From UBA5738 sp049641805 (GTDB lineage Bacteria; Patescibacteriota; Minisyncoccia; Minisyncoccales; UBA5738), in the NCBI GenBank assembly GCA_049641805.1, contig JBARNX010000056.1:1-48640 (forward strand): a stretch of 48,640 bases of DNA, written 5' to 3'. The notes under the pieces are model-generated. The model did no database searches. It worked only from the letters and a program-made list of their open reading frames with translations, and had not been told where the DNA came from. Positions 15,013 through 23,895 of this stretch are shown here, in pieces (the first letter of the stretch is position 1; the number at the start of each line of letters is the position of its first letter). The position numbers and the translations under genes are program-made.

Positions 15013-17184
15013 ATGGAACCATTATCAACACACTATAATCCCAAAGAATCGGAAAAAAAACATTACGAAAATTGGGAGAAGAAAGGTTATTTTAACCCGA
15101 ATAAGCTCAAAGCGAGATCGAAAAAGGTGTTTTCCGTCGTTTTGCCGCCGCCTAATGTCACTGGAACCCTTCATATGGGCCACGCGTTGAATATTACGAT
15201 TCAGGATGCCATGGTACGCTATCATAGAATGAAAGGGGATGCGACAGTATGGATACCGGGAACCGATCACGCCAGCATTGGCTTGCAAAGTACTTTGGAA
15301 AAAAAGCTGCGCAAGGAGGGGATTAGCCGTTTTGATCTTGGCCGGGAGAAATTTATTGAAAAAGCATGGGAATGGCGCGGGCAGTACGGTAGCATTATTT
15401 TGAACCAAATTCGCGCAATGGGGGCGTCTTGCGATTGGTCGCGCCTTAAGTTCACGATGGATCCGGATTATGTCGATGCGGTTGAGACCGCTTTTATCCA
15501 TTATTACCAACGGGGATGGATTTACCGTGGCGAAAGAGTGGTTAATTGGTGTCCGCGCTGCGGTACCTCGATTTCGGATCTTGAGGTGGATTCCAGTGAA
15601 GAATTATCAAAACTTTGGTATTTGAAATACCCCATTGCGGGTAGCGAAGGCGGATTTATTGTCGTTGCCACGACTAGGCCGGAAACCATGCTGGGCGATA
15701 CCGCGGTCGCGGTTAATCCAAAAGACAAGCGTTTTAAAAGTTTGGTGGGCAAACTTGCGGTTTTACCCATTGTTAACCGGGAAATTCCAATTATTACCGA
15801 TAATGCCATTGAAATTGGTTTTGGGACAGGTGCGGTGAAGGTGACGCCGGCGCATGATTCGAGCGACTGGCAAATCGGGCAACGCCATAAACTGCCGATG
15901 ATCTCGGTGATTGACGAAAGGGGCAAGATCAACCAGAATGGCCCCGAGGCATATCGCGGATTAAAGGCGGCGGAAGCGCGCGAAAAGATAGTTGCCGAAT
16001 TATTGGCTTTGGGCTTGGTGGAAAAAATTGAGGATTATACCCACCAAGTGCCGAAATGTTCCCGCTGCGGCACGGGAATACAATTAATTCCTTCCAAACA
16101 ATGGTTTTTAAAAATGGATGAATTGGCAAATAAGGCGTTGAAAGCCGGAAAATCAGGCAAGGTCAAATTCCATCCCAAGCGCTGGCAAAATACCTATTAT
16201 TCATGGTTAACGGAGCCGCGCGACTGGTGTTTGTCGCGCCAGCTTTGGTGGGGGCAGAGTATGCCGGTTTGGTTCTGCCAGAATCGCCCTGAAGAATATT
16301 TTGCGGCTAAAGCCGCGCCCGAGGTTTGTCCGATATGTAAAAATTGCCAGCCAAAGCGCAGCGAAGATGTATTCGATACTTGGTTTTCTTCGGCATTATG
16401 GCCAATGGCTGTATTCGGTTGGCCAAAGGCGACCAAAGATTTTAAGAAATTTTTTCCAACTTCGGTACTTACGACCGGAAGGGATATTATCAGTATTTGG
16501 GTGGCTCGAATGGTATTTTCGGCATTGGAATTTACCAAAAAATCACCATTCGCGAATGTTATGATCAATGCCATGGTACTTACTAAGGATGGCCGCCGCA
16601 TGTCAAAATCGCTTGGCACCGGAATTGATCCGATGATGTTAATTGAAAAATATGGAACCGATGCTACGCGTTTTGGCTTAGCCTGGCAGGTGACCGAATC
16701 CCAGGATATGCATTTTAATGAAGACAATATGGTTTCTGGAGGGAAATTCTGCAATAAAATATGGAACGCGGCCAAATTTGTTTTGTATCAACTGGGAGAC
16801 AGCAAAAGATTGTATTCCGTCAGCGTTAAGCCAGCGGCGATTTCCAAAGCGGATCGCCGGATACTGGCCGGACTGAAGAAAATTGCGTTGTCGACGGAAA
16901 AGCGCATCAATAAATATGAATTCGGCCACGCGATTCGCGAACTGTATGAATTTTTTTGGCACGAATTTTGCGATATCTATATTGAAGCCGCGAAAATGCA
17001 GATTAACCGGCCGGAAAGCAAGCTCGCCGCCGAACGGACAAAATTGATTCTGATTTTTACTTTGGCGAATTCGCTGAAATTGATGCATCCGTTTATGCCG
17101 TTCATCACCGAAGAAGTTTATCAGTCTTTGCCAGTCAAAAACAAGAAAGATATGATTGTTGAATCCTGGCCGAAAATGAAGTAA
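15013..17184 (+). CDS. valS: Valine-tRNA ligase, compact form
   Basis: From ATG 15013 the protein has 723 residues. In-frame starts at 14998 (ATG) and 14944 (GTG) exist, but MEPLSTHYNPKESEKKHYENW matches the normal ValRS start. Class I signatures are PPPNVTGTLHMGHAL (HIGH variant HMGH) and DGRRMSKSLGTG (KMSKS variant RMSKS). An editing domain lies between about 190 and 330 (VATTRPETMLGDTAVAV, GTGAVKVTPAHDSSDW), and zinc-type Cys pairs are seen (CPRCG, CSRCG, CPICKNC). The anticodon-binding helices end at FITEEVYQSLP. The C-terminal coiled coil of longer ValRS proteins (about 880-950 residues) is absent. aspS follows after 11 bases. Confidence 0.95.
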   Translation: MEPLSTHYNPKESEKKHYENWEKKGYFNPNKLKARSKKVFSVVLPPPNVTGTLHMGHALNITIQDAMVRYHRMKGDATVWIPGTDHASIGLQSTLEKKLRKEGISRFDLGREKFIEKAWEWRGQYGSIILNQIRAMGASCDWSRLKFTMDPDYVDAVETAFIHYYQRGWIYRGERVVNWCPRCGTSISDLEVDSSEELSKLWYLKYPIAGSEGGFIVVATTRPETMLGDTAVAVNPKDKRFKSLVGKLAVLPIVNREIPIITDNAIEIGFGTGAVKVTPAHDSSDWQIGQRHKLPMISVIDERGKINQNGPEAYRGLKAAEAREKIVAELLALGLVEKIEDYTHQVPKCSRCGTGIQLIPSKQWFLKMDELANKALKAGKSGKVKFHPKRWQNTYYSWLTEPRDWCLSRQLWWGQSMPVWFCQNRPEEYFAAKAAPEVCPICKNCQPKRSEDVFDTWFSSALWPMAVFGWPKATKDFKKFFPTSVLTTGRDIISIWVARMVFSALEFTKKSPFANVMINAMVLTKDGRRMSKSLGTGIDPMMLIEKYGTDATRFGLAWQVTESQDMHFNEDNMVSGGKFCNKIWNAAKFVLYQLGDSKRLYSVSVKPAAISKADRRILAGLKKIALSTEKRINKYEFGHAIRELYEFFWHEFCDIYIEAAKMQINRPESKLAAERTKLILIFTLANSLKLMHPFMPFITEEVYQSLPVKNKKDMIVESWPKMK

Positions 17185-17195
17185 ACTCAAAGATT

Positions 17196-18596
17196 ATGGA
17201 AAACAAATTATTTCGGACTCTTGTTGGCGACCTGCCTGCCGCGGTTGGCCGAATCGTGCGGGTTTGCGGTTGGGTACAGACCGTGCGCGCGCACGGCAAA
17301 GTTATTTTTTTCGATTTGCGCGACCGGAGCGGTATTATTCAAGCTGTTGTTATCCCCAAAATGGCTGATTTTGATCTGGCCAAGGATGTGCGGTCCGAAT
17401 GGGTGGTCAGTTTGGTGGGAACCGTTAACACGAGGCCGGCGAATATGGTTAACGATAAAATCGCTACCGGGGGGATCGAATTGTTCGTGGAAAGCATGGA
17501 GATTCTGTCGAAAGCCGAAACTTTGCCGATTACCATTGATACCGATGGTTATGATATTTCCGAGGATAAGCGTCTAAAATACCGTTATCTGGATTTGCGG
17601 CGCGAACGATTACATCGCAATTTGGTGGTGCGCCACAAGGTGATTAGTTTTATGCGGCAGTTTTTAACCGGACAGGGGTTTGTGGAAGTGGAAACGCCGA
17701 TATTGACCAAATCAACACCTGAAGGGGCGCGCGATTTTCTGGTTCCGGCAAGGTTGCAGCCGGGTAATTTTTACGCTTTGCCGCAAAGCCCCCAGCAATA
17801 CAAGCAATTATTGATGGTTGGCGGATTGGAGCGCTACTTTCAGGTGGCGCGATGTATGCGCGATGAAGATCCGCGCGCGGACCGGCAAGCCGAGCATACC
17901 CAGCTTGATGTGGAAATGTCGTTTGCCGACGAAGATGAAGTTTTGGATTTGGCCGAAAAGATGTTTGTCGCGCTCGTGAAAGATTTGTTTCCGGAGAAAA
18001 AGATCAGCCAGATTCCTTTTCCGAGGTTAGCATGGAGAGAATCAATGGAAAAATACGGTAACGACAAGCCGGATTTGCGTAAAGACAAAAACGATCCGAA
18101 TGAGCTCGCATTTTGTTTTGTAACCGATTTCCCGATGTTTGAATGGCTTGCCGGAGAAAAGAAATGGAACGCAATGCACCATCCCTTTACCAAGCCGCGC
18201 ACCGAAGATCCTGAAGAAATCAAGGCTTGTCCGGAGAAAATACTGGCATACCAGTACGATATGGCGCTCAATGGTTTTGAGATTTTTTCCGGCAGTCTTC
18301 GGAATACCAATATGGAAACTTTTACCGCGGTATTCGAGGTGGTTGGCCATACGCCCGAAGAAACCAAGAAACAATTTTCGCATTATTTTGAGGCTTTTTC
18401 TTATGGCGTGCCGCCGCATGGGGGTATGGCGCCAGGTATTGACCGTTTTCTGGCGGTGATGTTGGGCGAACCGAATATCCGCGAAGTAATGGCGTTTCCC
18501 AAAACGGGCGATAACCGCGATCTGATGCTCGCGGCGCCTTCGGAAGTTTCCGCAGAACAGTTAAAAGAGCTTGGCATTTCGATCATTAAAAAATAA
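17196..18596 (+). CDS. aspS: Aspartate-tRNA ligase lacking the GAD insertion
   Basis: The 466-residue protein has the N-terminal OB-fold for the anticodon (VCGWVQTVRAHGKVIFFDLRDRSG) and class II motifs. Motif 2 is in RCMRDEDPRADRQAEHTQLDVEMSF. QSPQQYKQLLM and the C-terminal PHGGMAPGIDRFLAVMLG (motif 3) are bacterial in style. In typical bacterial AspRS (about 590 residues) a GAD domain follows the KPDLR strand; here YGNDKPDLRKDK runs almost directly into FCFVTDFPMFEW, so the insertion is missing. The gene lies 11 bases after valS and 25 bases before the carboxypeptidase gene, so an operon is likely. Confidence 0.95.
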   Translation: MENKLFRTLVGDLPAAVGRIVRVCGWVQTVRAHGKVIFFDLRDRSGIIQAVVIPKMADFDLAKDVRSEWVVSLVGTVNTRPANMVNDKIATGGIELFVESMEILSKAETLPITIDTDGYDISEDKRLKYRYLDLRRERLHRNLVVRHKVISFMRQFLTGQGFVEVETPILTKSTPEGARDFLVPARLQPGNFYALPQSPQQYKQLLMVGGLERYFQVARCMRDEDPRADRQAEHTQLDVEMSFADEDEVLDLAEKMFVALVKDLFPEKKISQIPFPRLAWRESMEKYGNDKPDLRKDKNDPNELAFCFVTDFPMFEWLAGEKKWNAMHHPFTKPRTEDPEEIKACPEKILAYQYDMALNGFEIFSGSLRNTNMETFTAVFEVVGHTPEETKKQFSHYFEAFSYGVPPHGGMAPGIDRFLAVMLGEPNIREVMAFPKTGDNRDLMLAAPSEVSAEQLKELGISIIKK

Positions 18597-18621
18597 CCTA
18601 TTAAATAATTGGAATCGAGCG

Positions 18622-19626
18622 ATGAAATCAAAAATGATAAAACCTTCTCCGGCGCCTCTGCCGGAATTAAAACTGCGGAACCGAAAAGACAAACATGGAA
18701 GCGTATCGAAGGTTGCGGAAAGACTGTTGATTTTTATTGTTGCCGGATTAGCCGGCGGATTGGCATGCGCCGCGATCAATGACGGACAGTCAAGTTTGGA
18801 AAATTATTTATACGCGCAAGCGTCAGCGCCGATCAGCCAGATGGATTTTTTTATGCCGGAGAAAAAAGCGGCGCCGAATTTATATCTTGATGCCAAGGCG
18901 TCGGTTTCGTTAAGGGTTGGTGCCACCGGTCGCGAAAAAACAATATTCAAGAAAAACGCCGACGAGGTTCTGCCGATTGCATCATTGACCAAACTGATGA
19001 CCGCGGCGGTCGTGTTTGAAAATCCGAATCCATATGTTTTGGATAAGCAGATTATTGTTAGCGAGGCCGCGGCCGCCCAGAATGATGTGCCGGTATTTGG
19101 GAATTTACAGGCGCGGGAAACTTATACCGTCCGACGGCTTTTAAATTTGATGCTTTTTTATTCAAGCAATGATGCCGCCTATGCTTTATCGGAAGTTATG
19201 GGTAATGACGAGTTTATCGCCGCGATGAATAAAAAGGCGCAATCGCTTGGACTTAAGGATACGGTGTTTTACAATTCGAACGGATTGGATATGGATGATG
19301 GGAGCGCCAACCATTCCAGCGCCGCCGACTTGATAATTTTAGTGAAATACATACTTGAAAATCATCGGGAAATTTTTTATTTTACGATCCGGTCCGATAT
19401 GTATCTTACCGAGAATGGTATTTTTAATATTAAATTGTGGGATGGTCAAGCGTTGATTGGCGGCAAGACCGGTTATACCGAGAAAGCCGGGGGATGCATG
19501 ATTCTGATTGTCGAAAATCAAAAAAATCAACGATATATAAACATATTGCTTGGTTCGACTTCGCCGGAAACGCGCGTGCCGGAGATGCAAAAATTAATCA
19601 ATTTCGCTAACAATAACGATAATTAG
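18622..19626 (+). CDS. D-alanyl-D-alanine carboxypeptidase (S11 family)
   Basis: The start is placed at ATG 18622, after the aspS stop; a longer frame from TTG 18571 would overlap aspS. The 334-residue product has a cytoplasmic tail and one membrane anchor (LLIFIVAGLAGGLACAAI, about 34-52). The penicillin-binding fold has the catalytic triad of motifs ASLTKLM (SxxK), SSND (SxN) and GGKTGYT (KTG). Such enzymes trim the terminal D-alanine from peptidoglycan stem peptides. It begins the cell-wall block, 10 bases before mraY. A second S11 gene lies at 32942. Confidence 0.9.
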   Translation: MKSKMIKPSPAPLPELKLRNRKDKHGSVSKVAERLLIFIVAGLAGGLACAAINDGQSSLENYLYAQASAPISQMDFFMPEKKAAPNLYLDAKASVSLRVGATGREKTIFKKNADEVLPIASLTKLMTAAVVFENPNPYVLDKQIIVSEAAAAQNDVPVFGNLQARETYTVRRLLNLMLFYSSNDAAYALSEVMGNDEFIAAMNKKAQSLGLKDTVFYNSNGLDMDDGSANHSSAADLIILVKYILENHREIFYFTIRSDMYLTENGIFNIKLWDGQALIGGKTGYTEKAGGCMILIVENQKNQRYINILLGSTSPETRVPEMQKLINFANNNDN

Positions 19627-19636
19627 CCGCGCCGTT

Positions 19637-20746
19637 ATGACTTTATTCACTTTTAATATCATACGAATGCTTGCTTTTACCGCCCTGACTTCGGTTACCG
19701 CTTTTTTAGCCGCGCCTTACTTGATTCGCTTTTTGAACCGCGTCAAATTTTGGAAAAAAAATGCCCGCAACAAAACCATAACCGGTGAGGAGGCCTCGGT
19801 CTTTTTATCGCTTCATAAGCTGCGCGAAACGACGGTGCCGCGCGGCGGCGGTTTGTTAATTTGGCTGTCGGTCCTGGCGGTGACCCTTTCGGTGTGGGGA
19901 ATTACAAATATTCCCGATCAGATTTGGGTGAATTTGGGTATAACGCATCCTTGGTGGTTTTCGTTGCTTGATTTTTTTACCCGGCGCGAGGTTTGGTTGC
20001 CGCTGTTTACTCTTGTTGCCGGATCACTGGTGGGTTTGTTTGACGACGCGCTCACGGTTTACGGCGGCGGAAAATATGTCGGCGGCGGAATCAGTTTTAA
20101 ACGGCGTTTAATGATCGTTGCTTTAATCGGTTTGACTGGCGGCTGGTGGTTCTATTACAAATTGGGCTATACTACAATGCATATCCCGCTTTTTCTTAAT
20201 TTTCCGGCTGGCCTTGATGTTCCTGTCGGCATATTTTATATACCGTTATTTGTGGCGGTAATGCTGGCATCGTGGGCCGGCGGGGTGATTGACGGACTGG
20301 ATGGTTTGGCGGGCGGAGCGTTCGCGTCTATTTTTGCGGCGTTTGCGTTGATCGCGTTTTCTCAAGGAAAAGCCGACTTGGCCACCTTTTGCGCCATTAT
20401 TTGCGGCGCTTTGTTCGCTTTTTTGTGGTTTAATATTCCGCCGGCAAAATTTTATATGGCGGAAACCGGAGTTCTGGGACTCACTTCAACAATGACCGTA
20501 GTTGCGTTTCTTACCGATTCGGTGATAGTTTTACCGATAATTGCCGGCTTATTGGTAATGGAGGCCGGTTCGGTGATAATCCAGCTGATTTCCAAGAAAA
20601 TATTCAGGAAAAAAATTTGGCTGTCAACGCCGATTCACCATCATTTTGAGGCGATTGGTTGGCCGGCGCACCAAGTGACGATGCGTTTCTGGATATTGGG
20701 CATAATTTTCGCGGCTCTTGGCGTGGCTATCCGTTTGGTGGGATAA
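19637..20746 (+). CDS. mraY: Phospho-N-acetylmuramoyl-pentapeptide transferase
   Basis: The 369-residue protein has about ten membrane helices and makes lipid I from UDP-MurNAc-pentapeptide and undecaprenyl phosphate. It has TVPRGGG in the first cytoplasmic loop, the Asp pair in GLFDDALTVYGGG, VIDGLDGLAGG and the MraY-specific STPIHHHFEAIGWP loop. Two positions are unusual: the lysine after the Asp pair is not in its common place, and the usual MGDTGSL loop, which carries the third essential aspartate, reads MAETGVLGL with Glu for Asp. Spacing to the MurL-type gene is 10 bases. Confidence 0.93.
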   Translation: MTLFTFNIIRMLAFTALTSVTAFLAAPYLIRFLNRVKFWKKNARNKTITGEEASVFLSLHKLRETTVPRGGGLLIWLSVLAVTLSVWGITNIPDQIWVNLGITHPWWFSLLDFFTRREVWLPLFTLVAGSLVGLFDDALTVYGGGKYVGGGISFKRRLMIVALIGLTGGWWFYYKLGYTTMHIPLFLNFPAGLDVPVGIFYIPLFVAVMLASWAGGVIDGLDGLAGGAFASIFAAFALIAFSQGKADLATFCAIICGALFAFLWFNIPPAKFYMAETGVLGLTSTMTVVAFLTDSVIVLPIIAGLLVMEAGSVIIQLISKKIFRKKIWLSTPIHHHFEAIGWPAHQVTMRFWILGIIFAALGVAIRLVG

Positions 20747-20756
20747 TCATAAAAAA

Positions 20757-22127
20757 ATGGAATTGGAATTATTGCAAGAAAAATATCCGAAATTTATTTA
20801 TGAAAGCTACAATTGGGAAATTGGAGGCGGTGATTTAACCGCCAATTTTTCTTTTACGATGGGAAATATAAAATTCAACCCCGGTATGATTATTCGCAAG
20901 GTTAACTTGGCGCAAATCGAAAAAATCGGGAAACCGGAAATTTCGAATTTGATTTTCAATATAGGTTTGGCTGAAATTCCCAGTTATTGGAAAACGGCGT
21001 GTCCGCCGGTGATCGTTGTCAAAGCCGGGTATTTGAATAAGAAGCAGGTAAAGTTTTGGCAGGATTTGATTTTTAATATGGGCCAGTTTTTCTATGAAAA
21101 TAAATTGCCGTTTTTGAAACCCGAATTTGAAGTTGTCGCGCAAGAACAAAAAATCGCGCCGATTCAAAGACGATTTTCCAGCCGATACTTGGTGCCGATG
21201 GGCGGCGGCAAAGATTCGCTGGTTACCTTGGAATTGCTTCGCGCCAAAAATAAAGAAATCGAAACATTTACCTTAAACGCCAATGCGGCTTTAAAAAAAG
21301 TGATTGCGGTATCCGGCGCAAAAAACATTTTTGTTGAAAGGCGTATCGATCCGAAACTGGTTGAATTGAACGGGCGGGGATATCTAAACGGCCATACGCC
21401 GTTTTCATCGATTTTAGCGGTGCTGGGGGTTGGTTTGGCTGCGCTTTATGGTTATAAATATGTCGCGATATCGCAGGAACGCAGTTCCAGCGAGGGAAAT
21501 GTTGAATATCTGGGCCGGGAAGTGAACCATCAGTATTCAAAGTCGTTCGCTTTTGAGAATAAATTCCGCGCTTATTCCAAAAAATATCTAGCAAAAAATA
21601 TTGAATACTTCAGTTTTTTGCGCCCGCTTTACGAAATTCAGATTTCCAAGATATTTTCCCGCTATCCGAAATATCGGCAGAGTTTTTTAAGTTGCAACAA
21701 GCCATTTACGATTTCCGCGCGCGAAAACGGCCAAGATTTCGGATGGTGCGGCCGCTGTCCCAAGTGTTTGTCGATATTCGCGATGTTGTATTCTTTTATC
21801 GGTAAATCCGCGGCAGAGAAAATCTTTGGTAAAAATCTTTTTGAAGACTCGGAATTATTGCCGGTAATGCTTCAGCTTTGCGGCCAATCGGGCTGTAAGC
21901 CTTTTGAATGTGTCGGTACGGCGGGTGAAACATTGGCCGCGTTTTATTTGTCGCTTTCAAACACCGAAGGCGCCAAGCCTTGTCTTTTGGATTATTTTGA
22001 AAAAAATATTTTACCCAAATATCCAAGACTTGGGTCGCAATCAAAAAAAATTATTTCGTCGTGGAACGGATCGCACAATATACCGAAATCGTTGGCCACA
22101 GCCATGAAAAGAACCGCTTTGGGGTAA
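20757..22127 (+). CDS. murL: UDP-MurNAc-L-Ala-L-Glu epimerase (MurL)
   Basis: From ATG 20757 the protein has 456 residues; the longer frame from 20718 runs into mraY. It carries a PP-loop ATP pyrophosphatase signature, MGGGKDSLVTLELL, at about 148-161, the ISQERSSSEGNV region and a Cys-rich CGRCPKCLSIF. These features match MurL, known from Xanthomonas. MurL adenylates the glutamyl residue of UDP-MurNAc-L-Ala-L-Glu and inverts it to D-Glu, replacing glutamate racemase. Its position between mraY and a MurD2-like gene strongly supports this. The assignment is from remembered family features and context, not a search. Confidence 0.85.
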   Translation: MELELLQEKYPKFIYESYNWEIGGGDLTANFSFTMGNIKFNPGMIIRKVNLAQIEKIGKPEISNLIFNIGLAEIPSYWKTACPPVIVVKAGYLNKKQVKFWQDLIFNMGQFFYENKLPFLKPEFEVVAQEQKIAPIQRRFSSRYLVPMGGGKDSLVTLELLRAKNKEIETFTLNANAALKKVIAVSGAKNIFVERRIDPKLVELNGRGYLNGHTPFSSILAVLGVGLAALYGYKYVAISQERSSSEGNVEYLGREVNHQYSKSFAFENKFRAYSKKYLAKNIEYFSFLRPLYEIQISKIFSRYPKYRQSFLSCNKPFTISARENGQDFGWCGRCPKCLSIFAMLYSFIGKSAAEKIFGKNLFEDSELLPVMLQLCGQSGCKPFECVGTAGETLAAFYLSLSNTEGAKPCLLDYFEKNILPKYPRLGSQSKKIISSWNGSHNIPKSLATAMKRTALG

Positions 22128-22182
22128 TCCATTGAATCGGCCGCGCCTTCGGCGGCGTTATGCGTTGTGTGGATAACTTTGT

Positions 22183-22210
22183 TTGACAGTTTATTGTGGT
22201 AAGGTAAAAT
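22183..22210 (+). promoter_or_regulatory. Promoter within the cell-wall block, upstream of murD2
   Basis: TTGACA (22183-22188), a 16-base spacer and TAAAAT (22205-22210) lie after the MurL gene. Transcription from here would give a leader of about 330 nt before murD2. Confidence 0.6.
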
Positions 22211-22216
22211 AAAAAG

Positions 22217-22548
22217 GTAACGGTGGCACAGTACATTAATAATTCGCGGTTTCTAAATAATTTTTGAAAGAAAAATAATTGTTTGGATGAAGTTGCTTTT
22301 CCGCAACAAAAGGAAAGGCAATTTCAGGGAATGATTGCCGGAGCCAAAATTATTTTAGGAATTATCTCATCGGCAAGGATGCGAAAGCACCCGAGCATAT
22401 TAAGGAGAGCTCTGCGGAACGCTTCCGTTAATTGTTTTGAAATCAATTTCAAGACAGTTAAGGGGAGCGGGCCGGTATCTCTCCTTAGATTTGGTTTAAA
22501 ACGGCTTTTTCGAAATGTTTCTTGATGTTAAAATGCAAAAACGAAAAT
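22217..22548 (+). ncRNA. Candidate structured leader RNA upstream of murD2
   Basis: Within about 330 bases there is a succession of inverted repeats: GTTGC/GCAAC (22292-22307), GGCAAT/ATTGCC (22317-22339), GGATGC-GAAA-GCACCC with a GNRA loop and one mismatch (22378-22393), CGGAA/TTCCG (22415-22427), TTGAAAT/ATTTCAA (22437-22452) and AAGGGGAG/CTCTCCTT with one G-U pair (22460-22486). The only open frame (22283-22525, from TTG) has no protein-like features. The stretch is G+A-rich, unlike other spacers here. It could be a riboswitch, a protein-binding leader or an independent small RNA. I matched it to no known class. Confidence 0.45.
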
Positions 22549-23895
22549 ATGGATTTAAGCATATACAATGGTAAAAAAATATTGATTTTAGGATTGGGCC
22601 GGGAAGGGGCGGATAGCCTTAATTTCTTTTTAAATAACTGCCCGGAAAATGAAATCGGGGTCGCGGATAGCTCCAATATTAATAATTTGAGCGAACCGGT
22701 AAAAAACTTGATCGCAAAGAATCCCGATATAAAAACTTTCTTAGGCGAGAATTATCTTTTAAGTTTGGAGAGTTACGATGTGGTCGTAAAAACTCCAGGT
22801 ATTCCAATCCATCTTCCGGAGATAGAACAAGCATACGCACAAGACAAGATCACATCCCAAACGGAAATTTTTTTCAACCTGTGTCCGGGAACTATTATCG
22901 GGATAACCGGTACCAAGGGCAAGAGCACAACCTCATCGATAACTTATGCGATTCTCAAAAGAGGGGGCGCCAAAGTCCAATTATTGGGGAATATCGGTAC
23001 GCCGATGCTTTCTTATCTGGATGGAGCGGACAAGAAAAGCATATTTGTTTGCGAGTTATCGGCCCATCAATTATATAACTTAAAGAAAGGCCCGCATATC
23101 GCGGTGATTTTAAATATATATCAAGAGCATTTGGATTATTATAAAAACTTTAGAGAATATATTCGTTCAAAAGCGAATATAGCTATTCATCAATCAAAAG
23201 AAGATTATTTAATTTATAATTCCGGCAATCTTGAAGTTAAATCAATCGCAAGCGAATCATTGGCGCAGAAAATCGCTTTTAACGAATATAACTGGAATTA
23301 TGCCGGTAAAACCAGATTGATTGGCGAATTCAATTTGGAAAATGCCAAAGTTGGCGCGATAATCGGGCGAATTATCGGTATTGGCGATAACGATATTAAC
23401 GCCGCGATTGCGGAATTTGAACCTCTTGATAATCGGCTGGAATTTATTGGAAATTTTTTCGGTATCGACTGTTACAACGATTCTTTATCAACAATTCAGG
23501 AAAGCGCGGTGGCCGCGATTCAGGGGTTGGGAGACCGGGTAGAGACGCTGATCGCCGGCGGGTTTGATCGCGGCCAGCCTTTTGAAAAATTGGCCGAGGC
23601 GGTTATCAAGGGAAAAATCAATACACTGATTCTTTTTCCAACTACCGGCCGGAGAATGTGGAAAGAAATCGAAAAAATGGCGTTAGTTCTGGGCGAGAAC
23701 CAAAGACTGGCTCAAATCAGCCATTATTTTACCGATGATATGGATAAAGCGGTTGATCTGGCGATCGCCCGGACCGGTCCGGGCCGGATTTGTTTGCTTT
23801 CCGCGGCTTCGGCAAGTTTTAACGGATTCAAAGATTACGCTGACCGCGGTAATAAATTTAGGCAGAGTTTGGCTAACATCAATAAATCGAAATGA
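22549..23895 (+). CDS. murD2: UDP-N-acetylmuramoyl-L-alanine-L-glutamate ligase (MurD2-type)
   Basis: The start is placed at ATG 22549 (MDLSIYNGKKILILGLGREG, 448 residues); ATG 22525 is an alternative, and neither has a clear ribosome-binding site. It is a Mur ligase with the P-loop GITGTKGKSTTSS at 118-130, CELSAHQLYNL at about 168-178, LNIYQEHLDYY at about 188-198 and a CYNDSLSTIQES loop. MurD proteins for D-Glu usually have a phenylalanine in ELSSFQL and DHMDRY; the SAHQL/EHLDYY form resembles MurD2, which adds L-Glu. Next to murL this gives a full route to D-Glu in the wall. Its TGA overlaps the ftsW ATG by 4 bases. Confidence 0.85.
   Translation: MDLSIYNGKKILILGLGREGADSLNFFLNNCPENEIGVADSSNINNLSEPVKNLIAKNPDIKTFLGENYLLSLESYDVVVKTPGIPIHLPEIEQAYAQDKITSQTEIFFNLCPGTIIGITGTKGKSTTSSITYAILKRGGAKVQLLGNIGTPMLSYLDGADKKSIFVCELSAHQLYNLKKGPHIAVILNIYQEHLDYYKNFREYIRSKANIAIHQSKEDYLIYNSGNLEVKSIASESLAQKIAFNEYNWNYAGKTRLIGEFNLENAKVGAIIGRIIGIGDNDINAAIAEFEPLDNRLEFIGNFFGIDCYNDSLSTIQESAVAAIQGLGDRVETLIAGGFDRGQPFEKLAEAVIKGKINTLILFPTTGRRMWKEIEKMALVLGENQRLAQISHYFTDDMDKAVDLAIARTGPGRICLLSAASASFNGFKDYADRGNKFRQSLANINKSK

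Noticed and set aside
18571..18621. Carboxypeptidase start at TTG 18571
   Set aside because: It overlaps the end of aspS and adds residues with no family support; ATG 18622 is preferred.
22283..22525. 80-codon frame from TTG in the murD2 leader
   Set aside because: It starts with TTG without a ribosome-binding site and covers a series of inverted repeats; structured RNA explains it better.
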